From: Casuarius casuarius
Lineage: Eukaryota > Chordata > Aves > Casuariiformes > Casuariidae
Length of the DNA: 64,000 nt
Reading direction: 5' to 3'
Assembly (NCBI GenBank): GCA_003342895.1
Contig: PTFA01000367.1
Coordinates: 666,636 to 730,635 of the forward strand
Shown here one piece after another: positions 1-11,774 of the stretch; the stretch's first letter is position 1; each line of letters opens with the position of its first letter. Below the pieces are notes generated by a model that did no database searches, was not told the DNA's origin, and was given only the letters and a program-made list of their open reading frames with translations. The position numbers were made by a program, and so were the translations under genes.

Positions 1-2809
1 GCGTTTTTAAATGATCTAATGCTTGAAGGTATATTATTATACAAAGGACTATTTTATGTTTAATACACATCAGCATTGAGATGGATTATTTGTCATCTCT
101 GCCTACCTAAGTGATTATCTCTTAATGCATTTTCAATTCCTTACACATATGATAAACTCATTTTAAACTGACTAATCAAAGCAAATAAACAGCACCTCAC
201 TTAGTTTTCTTGCAAGATCTTCATGTTCATAAATTTCCCAAGAAATGTTTATTAAAAAATTCCTCTTCAGTTCAGAAAGTAAACAATTGAAACATACAGC
301 ATATAATACTAAAAAAGTGAAATAATTTCAATATATTAGAAAGTAATATAATGTTCACATCACAAAGCTCTATGACAGACTGGAAGAAATAATAGAATAG
401 CAATTATCTGGAATTCAGTTGAGCTGCAAACCAGCCCAAAACAAGAACAGTATCATCTTATGGAAGATGAGGAAACAGAAGGCAACATCTGCAACATAGA
501 TGCTTTGACGTACATCCCATAAGACCAAAAAATGTTATTTAGCAACCACAAAGGTTGTGCAGGAGCACCTCAGACACAGTTTGCTGGCTGTGGGAAGGAA
601 AGCCTCACAGGATGGTGAAGCACTAAAGTTATGACAAATGAGAAAAAATACTAAGAAGTGCCATAATTCCACAGCCTTTGCATTTTACAAAAATAATCTG
701 AGTTATCCAAATCTGTAGATAACTACAATGGGAGGGAAGGAAGAGGGAGGAAAAGGTTTAAATAAAAGCCCTATTTGTACGCATTACTAGAGAAATCCAG
801 AAAAACACATAAAATGATACAGAATTAGTTACAGAACACATTTCAAACTCATCATTGATGCTCTGTCATATTTCAGAACAGACCTGAAGTAAAAATGAAG
901 TAAAGAACATGTTTCACAGCTATTTTTGGTGGCAAAACTAACTTCGTTACTAGAATAGTACCCAATCTCGAGTATGATCCACCAAGCACAAACTCTATAG
1001 CTACTCGGACAACTGAAAATCTACATACAATTCCATCAGATTTGCAAGGATGTTTCTTCACATATCTAGTATTCAGTACTTCACTTCAAAAACAGAAATC
1101 CTAAAGTAAACTTTAACAGCTACTGCTGTAGCTCTGTACCACTGTTAATGCAGCTTTACTTTAACATACAGGGAAAAATTAATTTTCTTTTAATGTCCCT
1201 TATTTCCAAGAAAAATGTGGTAATTTTCACATTCTTCAGGGAATTTTCACAGATTTTTTATTGTATATGCATTACAACACTGTGAAACCAAGAAAGCTTC
1301 CCCATTTGAAAGGCTCTTAAGACCAACCAATGTTTTGAACAAAAAGATCTTGTACCATATGGACTGTTGACTTTGTTGTTCACTCTTTAATGTTATAGAG
1401 TAAACCCCAGCTCCACAAGAAAGTCCTGTTCATATGCCAGTAAAGCAGAAGAGAAATTAGAGTAACTGCTTAATGAGTGTTCTCAAGTTCAGCAAGGACA
1501 TCACTAGTATTTATTTTACCTTCCAAATACTCTTCCCTAGCTGTAGCATCAGGGTCTATAGCATAGTCTTTGACGGACTGGATGCCATGAGCTTCAGAGG
1601 CAACAGGTAAATAAGCAGCCTTGGATTACCACACACTTTGAATGATCCAATGTAGTACCTAATGTGCTTTGAGATTCCACCTTGTGTGGGGTCCAGGACA
1701 CTGCTAGTTTAAAATATTAAAATGTACACATGCATGTGTGTCAGGGGTGGGAAGACAACTTTAACATGACCATCTATCACCATTGTGGTAAGCAGTGATA
1801 CACTGAGTAATTCTGTAACTTGAAAGACGCATTTCTTAGATTAAATTATCCTTACTTTATGCTTCACTTGTGAAGCAAACTACTTAGGCTTAAAAACAAC
1901 CTAGACTTCAACCAGGATGGCAACCCTTCCCGGCTGGGGCAAAAGGGGGATACACCAGCTGCTTATGAGATCTTGTTTCAACATACAAATCCAAATCTCC
2001 TTCTGATAACACATCCTTTCACTCATCCTCCTCAGCACAATGCAAGATCTTAAACTGCTGTCTCCCAATGAACTGAGCTTGGTTTAACTTCTAGCATTCG
2101 GTACTTGTGGCAAGTGCTAGGACCATTCCTTATGGAATGAAAACTAGCTGTATTGCCCTACCTACCAATACAAAGAAAGGAAAAGACCTAGAAACGTCTT
2201 TGAAGAAACAGAGAAAAACATCCTCGAGAAAGCAGGATAACAGGCCGCCAGTGAGTGAACTCGAAGTTGATGACTCACGCTTTTTTCACTTAGGTTAACT
2301 TGTTTTATTTATGTTGATTAAAAAAATGTTATCCTGCCAAATTGCTCTGATTATTGCTATCCCATTAATGCTGAGTCAGTCACCCAGCTTACAGTGCTTT
2401 TCAGATAAGCATAAATAAAAAAACAGAAATACATGAAGTAAATTAAAGAAAGGAAGCATAAGACTATGGAGCAGAATTTGCTACTCTCCATTAGGAAAAT
2501 TCTCTGCTGTGATTTTTAGCAGGCTATGAATAAAGGAACTCCCAAGTTTTTCAAGATGCTCTGTTCAGAAAGAGAAAACAATTTTAAGACACGATAGTTT
2601 AAGGTTTTCTTTTAAAACTCTAAACAATATTTATGTTTGTTTGTATACCCTATAACAAAATTGACAGTTGTTTGACTTTTCAATTATTTCATTTGAAGCT
2701 TTAATCAAACAATCTATTTTAAAAGAACTCAGCTATGATGACATGGTGGCATGTTAACATGCCATTCAAAATGTTCAGGAAAAAATCCTCCCCTCCGCTC
2801 ATACACATC
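1..2809. other. 3' UTR and downstream flank of the minus-strand gene
   Basis: This AT-rich stretch follows the stop codon of the terminal exon on the minus strand. Its proximal part is presumably 3' untranslated region, up to a candidate poly(A) signal near 2304-2309 or a more distal one near 1256. I see no other gene, repeat family or structured element. The two short open frames here (873-1061 minus, 2107-2298 plus) lack coding character. Confidence 0.45.
2304..2309 (-). terminator. Candidate poly(A) signal AATAAA
   Basis: The plus strand reads TTTATT, which is AATAAA on the minus strand. It lies about 500 nt beyond the stop codon of the terminal exon, a normal 3' UTR length. The hexamer is common by chance in AT-rich DNA, and further copies lie downstream near 1509 and 1256, so the real cleavage site is uncertain. 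Confidence 0.3.
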
Positions 2810-2957
2810 TCAGCTTGCCTGATTGAACCGCTCTTTCCGAAACTCATCCATCTTTTGCTCAACCATCAGTAACCCTTCATCTAAAGCTAGATGAGAGGAC
2901 AGAGCAAGTTCTTCGGGAGTCAAATGAAACAAGAAAACACTCCAAAAGACTAACACA
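2810..2957 (-). CDS. Terminal coding exon of the unidentified gene
   Basis: The open frame is 48 codons plus TGA. It is preceded by a strong minus-strand acceptor, a pyrimidine run followed by CTATAG. The first base completes a codon begun in the previous exon, which matches the two bases left over at the end of the 3679-3773 exon (AG plus T gives Ser). The distal part reads LTPEELALSSHLALDEGLL and then MVEQKMDEFRKERFNQAS before the stop, an acidic amphipathic helical tail that looks like real protein. Local GC is above the surrounding intron. An alternative acceptor 18 nt inside would keep the same frame and drop the hydrophobic start. I do not recognise the C-terminus. Confidence 0.55.
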
Positions 2958-3678
2958 CTATAGAAGAAAAAAGAAAAAAAAGAGAAAAAAACTGCAAATC
3001 CCTACTCCAACATTCTTAAAACAACACTTAACTCCTGAAAGCCCAAAGACAATATAACAATTTTCAGTCTTCATTTAGGAACTTCTTTACAGGGTCCAGA
3101 AAAAAGCAACACACTAAAGCATATACTGAGTAAAAATTCATGTGTCATATTTCTGAAAGGACCAAGAACAGCTAAAAGCCACTAGTCTAGTAAATATATC
3201 AGCTTTTATTTCAAGAAAATGAATTTTAAAATATGGTTTCAACTATACTTTTTACTCTGTCTTCATGTTTTTGTCAATGAGTATGCTCACACCACCTTCT
3301 AATACAAAAAAAAAATATATCGAAGCATAAGGTTTCACAAGGAAAAGAATAAAGCAGAAAAACAGCAAAAGACAGTTGAATTAAATTAAGTTTCATAAAT
3401 ACACTTTGACTTTATAATACAGGTCTATAAAGCTAAGGGGTCAGAACAGCCCTGATGAAACTGTCAGTAACTCACTTGTACCAAACTAGATCTCTCCCGC
3501 TCACATTTGTTAACTTTATAATCTACAAAAAGCAAAATCTGCAGAGAAGATACTACGGACATAGCAGTTCGACCAGAGGTCAGGCCCCTCTCTGGGAGCA
3601 TCTGACCGTGACTAGGAGCCACCACTCCTTTTTGGGAGCAGGGACTATGGTTTACAGGTCCGATAAACGCTCACTTAC

Positions 3679-3773
3679 CTGGCTGCCTTTACCAACACTA
3701 TCATTTCATCTTGAACAGCTGATTTACCATTCCTACCAAGCACCACTACATGTGCAAGATGAAGAGCAGTAGA
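3679..3773 (-). CDS. Internal coding exon (penultimate)
   Basis: The exon has an excellent donor (GCCAG followed by GTAAGTGAGC) and a good acceptor (pyrimidine-rich, ending CCTTTAG). It starts in phase 0 and leaves two bases, AG, which the terminal exon completes. The frame gives 31 codons beginning STALHLAHVVVLGRNG and ending DEMIVLVKAA. The opposite strand is also open through 3455-3772, so the open frame alone proves little. The evidence is the pair of splice sites plus phase agreement with both neighbours. Confidence 0.5.
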
Positions 3774-3793
3774 CTAAAGGACAGAGCAAAGCC

Positions 3794-3811
3794 TTTTTTT
3801 TTTTTTTTTTT
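3794..3811. repeat. Poly-T tract, 18 nt
   Basis: An uninterrupted T run lies just upstream, on the minus strand, of the 3679-3773 exon's acceptor. It is A-rich when read on the minus strand, so it is not the pyrimidine tract of that exon. It is probably simple-sequence expansion. Confidence 0.8.
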
Positions 3812-4666
3812 AAAACTTCTCTTCTTCTATAGCCCAGAACTTTGCAAGTCACAACTGCCTCCACTATCACATTTCTTCCACATAAAGATATTGAATATGC
3901 CTTAACTGAGTCTGCAGGATAAGCTGTGTATTTCAAGAACGCAGGATGACTATTTCCACTGACTGCTCTTTTGGAATACATAACTTATGTGGGCTTTTTT
4001 TTTTTGTTCTAACATCATTACATAAATATGCTCATCAGTCATTGCTTACAGAAAATCAGTTGTAAGTAACATTTAGCCAAGCTTATATTCATGCTTTACA
4101 CTATCACACCATCACAAGAAATAAGAGCCACTTGAGTTTAATTATACATTCTTATCTACTGCCTACTTAATTCAATATTCAAGGCCAATAGTTTGAAATT
4201 CTGTAAGAGTATGGGTTGCTCACTGCTTTTCCTTAACATACTATAGTGACTAAAATAGTTAAGCCTAGAATTTCCTCAGATTTTTAATATGGACATGGTA
4301 TTATTTTTAATTGAGCAGGTATGGAACAAAAATACATCCTCATTTCTTCAATCATCATTTTTGTAAAAAATAACCTTAATTGTATGCTACTTTGTCTAAG
4401 CTGTGTGATAAATAAGTGAAGGATGGGAGAGGCTGACTTCAAATTCACTTGAATTTTTCCCTCAAATATCTTGCAATTAGTAAGATTCCTCTGTCAGGAA
4501 TCAAAGGCTTCCCAAAGGTCAATGAACTCAGCATGAAGTTTTTGATCTAGAGATATTTACGTACTTATTGACAGAGGGAAGCAGTATAAAGCACTGATCA
4601 ATAGTAGAATTGAAAAACCCTAAAGCCAACTCATTCTTCACAAAAATAACAATGTACGTTTCTTAC

Positions 4667-4723
4667 TGCAAAGGTTTTGGCAGCAAAAGCCTTGCACGCA
4701 ATTTTGCTTTGATGCCAATCAAA
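4667..4723 (-). CDS. Possible small internal coding exon
   Basis: The 57-nt frame (phase 0 to 0) ends at a good donor (TTTGCA followed by GTAAGAAACG). It reads FDWHQSKIACKAFAAKTFA, which joins in frame between the 10539-10592 and 3679-3773 exons. The acceptor, ending TTATTAG, has a poor pyrimidine tract. A second reading uses the same donor in another frame with an acceptor near 4834 and gives a longer exon, but that version is out of phase with the next exon. I prefer the short version with low confidence. Confidence 0.35.
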
Positions 4724-5794
4724 CTAATAACATCTAACGTGCCCAGAACATCTAAGGTCAGTTTTCCTTGTAGACTGGAATTACGGTATTTACATTCCAC
4801 TTCCCAGGAAATGGGCCAGATCATCTTCTAACACTAAAAAGGCAAGAGAAGTTGGTACTTACCAAGAAAAATCTAAGACATAATATTAAAGATAAAAATA
4901 AGTCTGTTTAAAATCCTCTTTCCATTTGCCTTCTCTACATAAACATCAGTATTATGCATGAACTCCTTTGTCATGACTAAATTCTATAAGAATTTCTTAA
5001 AATTGAAGAGCAAACTTCTCCTAGAATTTAGCATTACTTTCTCTGATTTTAGTAATAGTTTAAGGCTAAAAATGCTTTTAAAAAAGTCAAGAATTGTTTT
5101 CATTATCTCTATAGTTTTAGTCTGCCTAGCAGTGGAGATTGCCAATATTAACTTCCTTCTGGATCCCAAAGAACATCAATAAACTACCTCCCATCTCCAA
5201 AGGAACCACAAATTTAACATTCATGCAAAAGCAATTTGGACACTATGATACCGAGTCAGGTACATCATATTTATGTTAAGCAGTTAAACAGCATTTACAG
5301 TATTTATTTCTGTTACCTATCTTCCTGTCTATTCATTTCAAAACTTTCTGAGACTATATGCAGGAAACATGTACTGTAAGTGCTCATTTTCTGCATTTCT
5401 CATCTATTTTCTTTCGCTGGGGGAAGAAAAAGGAACTAAACATCCTACCACCCATTTGAGAGAGATGCACTATATATTCTGGGTTATCTTGAGGAATTAA
5501 AATGTCCCTCAGTTATAACTTCCAAAGCACAACCTATTACATTTATTCTGCATGTATTAAGAAAGTTTTAAATCCCATCTGACATAAATTCAATTAAGCA
5601 CATCCTTAGAGGACTGTTGTACAGGTAATGGAACCACTCATAAGGATGTTTAAAACTTCATTAAGGGATACAAGTAAATTCTATTAAGATTTATTCAACT
5701 AATTTGGCATTAAAATAAATATATTCCTTAACAGGAACAGTTTGTTAGTTGATTAAATCAGAGCTTTCTGTTGTTAGCAGAAGTCAAGGGAAAA

Positions 5795-6345
5795 GTTGGA
5801 AGCGCCCAGTTCTTACAGCCCCCTTAGGATGGCCCCTTGCGTAGTCCGAAGGGACTCATTCCAGAGCGCCCTCGCTGTGAGGACCCCATCCCAAGGCCCT
5901 TATCACAGAAACCCACTGAACCTCACCTGTGCTTTCACACCCTGGCACACCCATAGCCTCTACAGTATTCACAAACATAGCACAATTGCTTCAAAAAGCA
6001 TCCACAGCACTTATTTATAGTCTTGTAAGCCAGGCAGACTGCTAGCTGACAACCTTGCTCTCAGAAGGCAGCTTGAGCGCCTTTGACCAGGAACTCCTCC
6101 CCATGTGAGCAGGGGTAGGGAAAAACACGGTTTTATGGTTACACTTGCACAGTTTCCTGAATACATGGTTCAGCCTAGTTTACATGAAAAATGAAGAACA
6201 ATGCCGGAGCAAAGTTCGAAAGTGGCAGCAAGTCTAACACCATGCCGCAGCCAGAACGATCAGCACAGGCAGGTGTGAGGGGCGCAAGGGACCAACAGTT
6301 GGACGCAGACAGCACGAGCCAGGCTCAAAACCTGAGTAAATTCTG
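5795..6345. other. GC-richer non-coding block, possible old element
   Basis: GC content rises well above the surrounding intron for about 550 bp. The minus strand carries a TATA-like CTATAAATAAG around 6010-6020. There is no long open frame and no recognised terminal repeats or polymerase motifs. It could be a diverged transposable-element remnant or a conserved non-coding segment. I cannot tell which from sequence alone. Confidence 0.3.
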
Positions 6346-6394
6346 TGAGATTGTGCACATATGAGAGAGACACAGAAGGTGCGTTACTAGAAAT

Positions 6395-6472
6395 AGCGAT
6401 TATCCATAGCTGTTAATTCCTGGGGTTACTAAAAATAGTAACTCCAGGAATTAACAACTATAGATAATCACT
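6395..6472. repeat. Near-perfect palindrome (hairpin), 37-bp arms
   Basis: Bases 6395-6431 pair with 6436-6472 around an AAAA loop. Thirty-three of 37 pairs are Watson-Crick. The four exceptions are three C-A mismatches (6397, 6405, 6410) and one G-T wobble (6424) on the plus strand. Read on the minus strand, the sense of the host gene, the same positions become three G-U wobbles and one A-C, so an RNA from that strand would fold almost completely. The 78-bp size and tiny loop resemble MADE1-type palindromic MITEs. I see no target-site duplication. Confidence 0.85.
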
Positions 6473-7474
6473 GAATTAAAAAAAAGAAGTATTATCACCA
6501 TTACCTACAGAAATTCGAAAACCATTGACAGAAATGCTTATGTCACTGAACTACACCCCACATGCCTACTGTCCAAGGAAAGCCAACCAGATAAACCAGA
6601 GAATTAGTAGGAGCAACTTGCTCTCACCGAGACGAGCCTGGAACTTCACAGGCAGTTTAGAAGGCACCTCCCAGGGAGCTCCCAGCTCTGGGCAGGTATA
6701 TTTTGCAACACGTGCCTTTCGAGAACAGAAAGGAGTTGTATAAAAGTTCCTCCAAAATGTACTTGGCCATTTCCCACTAATCCCACTAACATTGCGTAAA
6801 AAAACCAAAGACATGCTCTTGCTTCTTCTCTGCTTGTTAAAAAAAGCCATAATTATATGCCACCAAGCACTACAATTTGGATCATTTCATAAATGAAGGA
6901 AAAATACCTTGAAAACGGTTATACTAAGCTGATTTCCACAAATATAACTGAAAACTACCTTTCTCCTGTCTATAAAGGTCACTCAGCCAAACTAATCATT
7001 TACAGAATGCCATTTTATCAAGCATAGCTTGACAATACAGTCGAGATCTACAATGAAGTACCTTTTTTTTTTTTTTTCCCTCCCCTCAATGTGATCACTG
7101 GTATATGTTAAAACTTCTCAAAACACATTTGACTATTCACATCTAATTTAGGATTCTTTCCTATTTATTTTAAAAAGAAAAAACAACCCACACAAAACTC
7201 ATCACACAACCACACCAGGGATTTTTAATTGGAAGCACTGTTTGGATAATACAGTTTCATTTCCTCTATCAACTCATTTTGGAAGAATATTTTTGGTAGT
7301 ATATAATGCATCAATACTACATTTTAGCTACTCTAAGAAGTGCTATATTTTTGTTTTGTGGTTAAATGGGACTGAACCAATGCACTAGAGAAGACTGATG
7401 AGAAGATGAAGTGAATGACTAAGGAAAATTCATAGCCATTTCTATTGTTTGCAAAATATAGAGAAGGATTAGTT

Positions 7475-7500
7475 TCAAAGCATACTTCTCAAAGCATACT
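7475..7500. repeat. Short direct duplication, 12 bp twice
   Basis: TCAAAGCATACT occurs at 7475-7486 and again at 7489-7500, separated by two bases. It is most likely a small replication-slippage duplication in the intron. Confidence 0.8.
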
Positions 7501-9281
7501 AAAACACTTCCACTAAGCTAACTGAACCACAAAGCAGAGAAAGAAATATAAAATACTACAGTTACTTTGAATGCTCTGAGGTTTGCAGAGTTTGCATAAT
7601 TTTAACACCCCCTTCTGCCCTTAAGTAACCCAGCATCTTTCTCAAATTAGAAAAATCTGTTTGGAAGAGAAAAGCATTGCTTTTTTTGTTTGTTTGTTTT
7701 GTTTATCTTCTCTCAGAAGAGCATTATTGCCATATACAAAATCTGTGATATTGTTTTTGCTGTGTATGAGATATTGATTACAGAATCTGTGCAGGCTGAC
7801 GGCTGTCTGCCAGGGGAATTTTGAAACACTGATACCTAAGTCTTTACCAAAAAGATGGGTTTTGTCACAAAGAGTTATTGCAACTCTTGAATTGCAGATT
7901 TGCTGCTGTGGGATATTCTAAAGGACAAGGGCATATATAGGTATATATGCTTAATCTGAGTTTTCATTCAAATCATAGGTTCACTATCTGTTCAAAAATA
8001 CAGTTGAGTTCAAATGATTCTGTCTTGGAAAACAGTTAATATACTAATTTCTAAAGAAATTTAATCTGGTGTTTTAGCTAATTATTTTGCCATTCTTGGA
8101 AAGTAAAGTGAGTTTATTCCCAGAAATGAGAGTTTTCTCCCTCGTAAAAAGTCAATATATGGATTATCTGTCATTTATTATATATTTTGTTAATATAAGC
8201 AGAGCATAGGTCTTTCGAACTGTCCAAACAAGAATTTCACACCTTTTCACTCTAAAATAATTTCAGATAAAAGCAAAATAATCAGAACAATGGCAACACT
8301 CACTGATATAAAGTTTGAAGTAGGAAGTTAGTTTTAGCTGTCTTATACCAGAATATTTACAAATGATGTTTAAAAAAAAAAAAAAAGGAGCATCTCCAGG
8401 GTTGATGCGTCCTTTTATTATAAGTTAAAATGAAGTAGCCAGGCTTTTAATTTAGTTCTGAAACAATCACTCCAATAATGTTGGGAGCTTCACAGGGAGT
8501 AGACTTTCCCCAGAGTCCACTGTAAATTAGTTACATACGTAAAGAATAACGTCCACAGATACTGAACTTCAGTTACTGACTACATGCTTTTTAAAACTGT
8601 AGTTAATGCTAAGTCCTTTCAATGGAGTAAGTCTGAGAGATAAAGAGCTTTATGAATGGGACCTAAAACAGTAATACAATTATTCATTTAAAAATATAAA
8701 TTTGCATCTTTGGGGTAACCTAGACTACGACAGGGAAATCTGTGTCTTTAGCAGCGCTGTAGGAAGACAATGAGCTCAACCCCTAAGTTCTGAGCTTGTC
8801 TTCTGCAGCTTTTCTACATGCCAGCTAGAAAAGGAATGATTTAATCTTCATTTCCAGCTAGTACTGGTGTTTTTGTAAACAGTTATGTTCATTAACTAAC
8901 TTTTTGTGATAAAAATGATCTCATTTGTTAGGTAGCAATTCATAAAATGCATTGTATCAGTTTTATTATCATGCTTGACATCTGCCAATGTTTTTCTGAA
9001 GTCACTCTTACACTGGGCACATCAAAATCAAAATAACAAGAAACTTGACCACTTGAAGTTTAAAGTATTTTTTAGGTCACCCTTGTTTTTGTAGTGATCT
9101 ATTTTCAAATGGTGAGAAGAGTCATATGGGATTAATATCTTTCAGCCATAACAGGAAACGGAGGTCAGGATTTATTACTATATATGTATTTTTATATAGT
9201 CATAGGAGTATTTAAGAAAAAACAATTAGTCTAATGACAAAAAATATATTTTCTATCCTTCTCTTGATTTTAGTTCTTTTT

Positions 9282-9318
9282 ACCTAATTTGCTGTACAGA
9301 CTACTGTACAAGTTAGGT
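9282..9318. repeat. Imperfect inverted repeat
   Basis: ACCTAATTTGCTGTACAG at 9282-9299 is the near-reverse complement of CTGTACAAGTTAGGT at 9304-9318, with a three-base insertion in one arm. It could form a short hairpin. No function is implied. Confidence 0.55.
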
Positions 9319-10538
9319 CTACAGACTCATTCATTTCCCTGCATTTAGTGCACAGACAGCATTAGCATTTCTATAGACTTAAAAGTGCATAAGCAATGCC
9401 TACCATAGATATTCCACACCACTGACAACTTCTACCCAGAAAAAGACAGCAGCCTGTTGGGGTTTACATTGTAAAATAGCTGGAACAGCAGCTGGAAGGA
9501 GATGATGACGACACTTGGCTACCATTAACATTAGATAAACACAATGCTAAAGGACCAGGCATCTTTCTAAATTCAGCGGTCTTCAATGCATACTTCTACC
9601 ACCCTAATAATTTATACCATAATCCCTCTTCTCATGAGGATTTGGAAAGAAGACAGTCACCGAAACATTACAAGTATAAATGAAGCTGAAATTCTTAAGA
9701 GTTATTTTATTCTGTGGCATTCCAGAAATAACCCTTCTGGTCTCATATTCTCTTGACTGATATTCTGGCAATAATAAATATTAACTTAAATGGGAAACAA
9801 GTTAGAGTTAGCTTTACGAATTCAGAAAATGTTTCATTTCTCTTGAAAGCAAGCTATCCCAGATCTTCAAAATGTTATTAGTATCCAAAATAATCTCTCT
9901 TAAGAGTCCTTTCTAACTTCATTAAATTACTTTCTACTTTAACATTCTTGAATTTAGGAATCTTAAATAGAAAAACATCTGATAATACTGTCATTTGAGC
10001 CCAGCTCAGTATGATCATGATTTGCAGGTTTAAAGTGGTTCTGCTTAGAGGGATTCTATTCTCTAGACTTCATGTATGAAGTCTCATGTTTCTGCGACGA
10101 AATGATGAAGCCTCTGTTTCTGCCTTCTCTCTGGGACAGCAACATTTTTCTTTGATTGTTTCCACAAGCATGTTCCTCTGGCCAAGTTTCATAAACTCTC
10201 CTGTTCCTTGAGGCTATCATCAACTCAGATCATAATTCATATAAAAACTTCAAAAGATGTTGCAGTCCTTTTTGAAGGTGTATTTAATCAGCATACTAAT
10301 GCATCATTAAGGAAATACGAAGCAGAACACTACTGTCATTAGCTATCATAATGAATCATTGATTTTTTTTTCTTCCTTTTTTAGAAAAAAGGATGATGAT
10401 TCCATTAGAAATGAAGATAAAATCAAGCGGGGTTTTTTTGGTGGGTGGGTGGGGTGTCTCTCTCCAGATTCTCATCTCTGATCATTCCTTTACTGGGGAG
10501 TTTTGGACTCCAACAGTGCAACCCTCATCCACGCTCAC

Positions 10539-10592
10539 CTGGTTCTCAGTGAAGGGACTGCTGATCAGATTGGCAGGGATGAGTAACACTGT
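10539..10592 (-). CDS. Small internal coding exon (54 nt)
   Basis: Splice sites are close to consensus on both sides: a long pyrimidine tract ending CCCTTCTAG before it and AACCAG followed by GTGAGCG after it. In phase 0 it reads TVLLIPANLISSPFTENQ; the other two frames contain stops. It joins in frame to 4667-4723 and then 3679-3773. The exon upstream at 11514-11774 ends in phase 1, and a direct join would read into a stop here. So either another small exon lies between them, or this is an alternative (possibly poison) exon. Confidence 0.45.
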
Positions 10593-11513
10593 CTAGAAGG
10601 GTGGAAGACAGGTGAAGATAAAATCATATACCTAGAAAAACGAGTGCTGGATTTCCCATGCAGGTAATTGGCAGGAACACCAGTTTAACCTTTTCCTAGA
10701 TACCTGCACAAATACATTCCCCATTATTGGCTTCATTCTCCAATTCTTCTAGTTGCCCTACAGGAACCTTACTTTTAAAAATGTGAATCCGACAAATCAC
10801 ATATTTTGGAATTGGGAATGAGTTTTTCTACTGGACCAAATTTTCCTGGAGCCTGAAGGGTTCATTCACATTTCAATGTCATGAAGGAACAGCATCCCAT
10901 TGAGGGGCACAAAAATATTAATATAGAAACACGTAAAATTGTTTTGTTCATCAAAAGCTTTGACCAGCATCTTGTGTTCACAAAGACTAAGAGGCTAGTC
11001 TCATAAGTTAATGAGAGTCACATGGTGAACCTCACACTTCTGGAAGAAAAGACCTTTAACTATTGTGGGCTTCCGACCCTGTTTTACATATCCTGCTTCC
11101 AGAAAAGAAAGGACCAAAGACTTCGGAAATGAGCTGGGCAGGCCAAGAACCCACCAGTTTATTTTTCTGATTTTTATAATAGGATTTTCTTTTGTCTAAT
11201 TCCCACATGAGCTGCTGGACAAAAAACAACCATCAACAGCTAATCTGCAAGGAGTTCTTATTCTAGTGCCTGGACAGATCCTGCTTCAGTTTCCCAAACT
11301 GACTGTTTTCTGCCACAGAACAGAGGTCTAATCCACACCGATGTTCATAAAAACAAACAGAATTCCTAATTAACATAAATACATTTCACATTGTCACTCC
11401 CCTCCGTAAGCATAAGCTAAAGAGCAGCAGATGCTGTTTCTACTTTCAGCAATGTATTACATGAAAAAACATTGCAAGAAGTAGCTGTTCTCCCCAGGCT
11501 CCCTTCTACTTAC

Positions 11514-11774
11514 CCAGTGCCGGCTGTGTACAAGACACCACCACTGTTGAATCTACCATTGCACGGAACTGTGCTTCCAAAGAAGATGGAAGAACTATGC
11601 CAGCCCTGCCGATACTGCTAGTATTGACCGAGCTACCAAACTGCTCACTGATATTACTTTTATCACGTCTTATGTGTGTTTTGTGCCTCCTCATATTCCC
11701 AAAGAAGCCCATAAGGCACAGAGTCAGACCGTCACTGTCCTTTCTCTCAAACTGCGGGAGGAAGTTCTCCAGTT
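11514..11774 (-). CDS. Internal coding exon, 261 nt
   Basis: The frame is open for about 100 codons on the minus strand and stops only beyond a strong donor (GCACTGG followed by GTAAGTAG). It includes EAQFRAMVDSTVVVS and a basic segment RRHKTHIRRDK. The chosen acceptor (after GGACAAG) keeps phase with the 14515-14561 exon. An alternative acceptor 23 nt inside (CTTCCTCCCGCAG, exon ending at 11751) is stronger but would start in phase 0. The plus strand is also open in two frames here, so coding orientation rests on the donor and on natural-looking codon use. The product is unknown. Confidence 0.5.

Larger units (their letters stand above)
4724..10538. other. Intronic sequence, no gene seen
   Basis: This is AT-rich intron of the minus-strand gene. 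It contains a GC-richer block at about 5795-6345, a striking hairpin at 6395-6472, a smaller imperfect hairpin at 9282-9318 and a 12-bp duplicated motif at 7475-7500. Short frames at 5796-6020 and 6525-6850 are not convincing exons. An ORF at 6566-6850 on the minus strand does meet a GTGAGA donor at about 6628, but its phase does not fit the chain. Confidence 0.5.

Noticed and set aside
3455..3772. 105-codon plus-strand ORF
   Set aside because: It overlaps the minus-strand exon at 3679-3773, which has better splice signals on both sides and in-phase neighbours.
4667..4834. Longer version of the 4667 exon reading through to about 4834
   Set aside because: It is open in another frame but would put the next exon out of phase and into a stop.
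6566..6850. 94-codon minus-strand ORF ending at a GTGAGA donor
   Set aside because: Its phase does not join the neighbouring exons and the 5' part is low-complexity. It could be a decoy or an unused exon.
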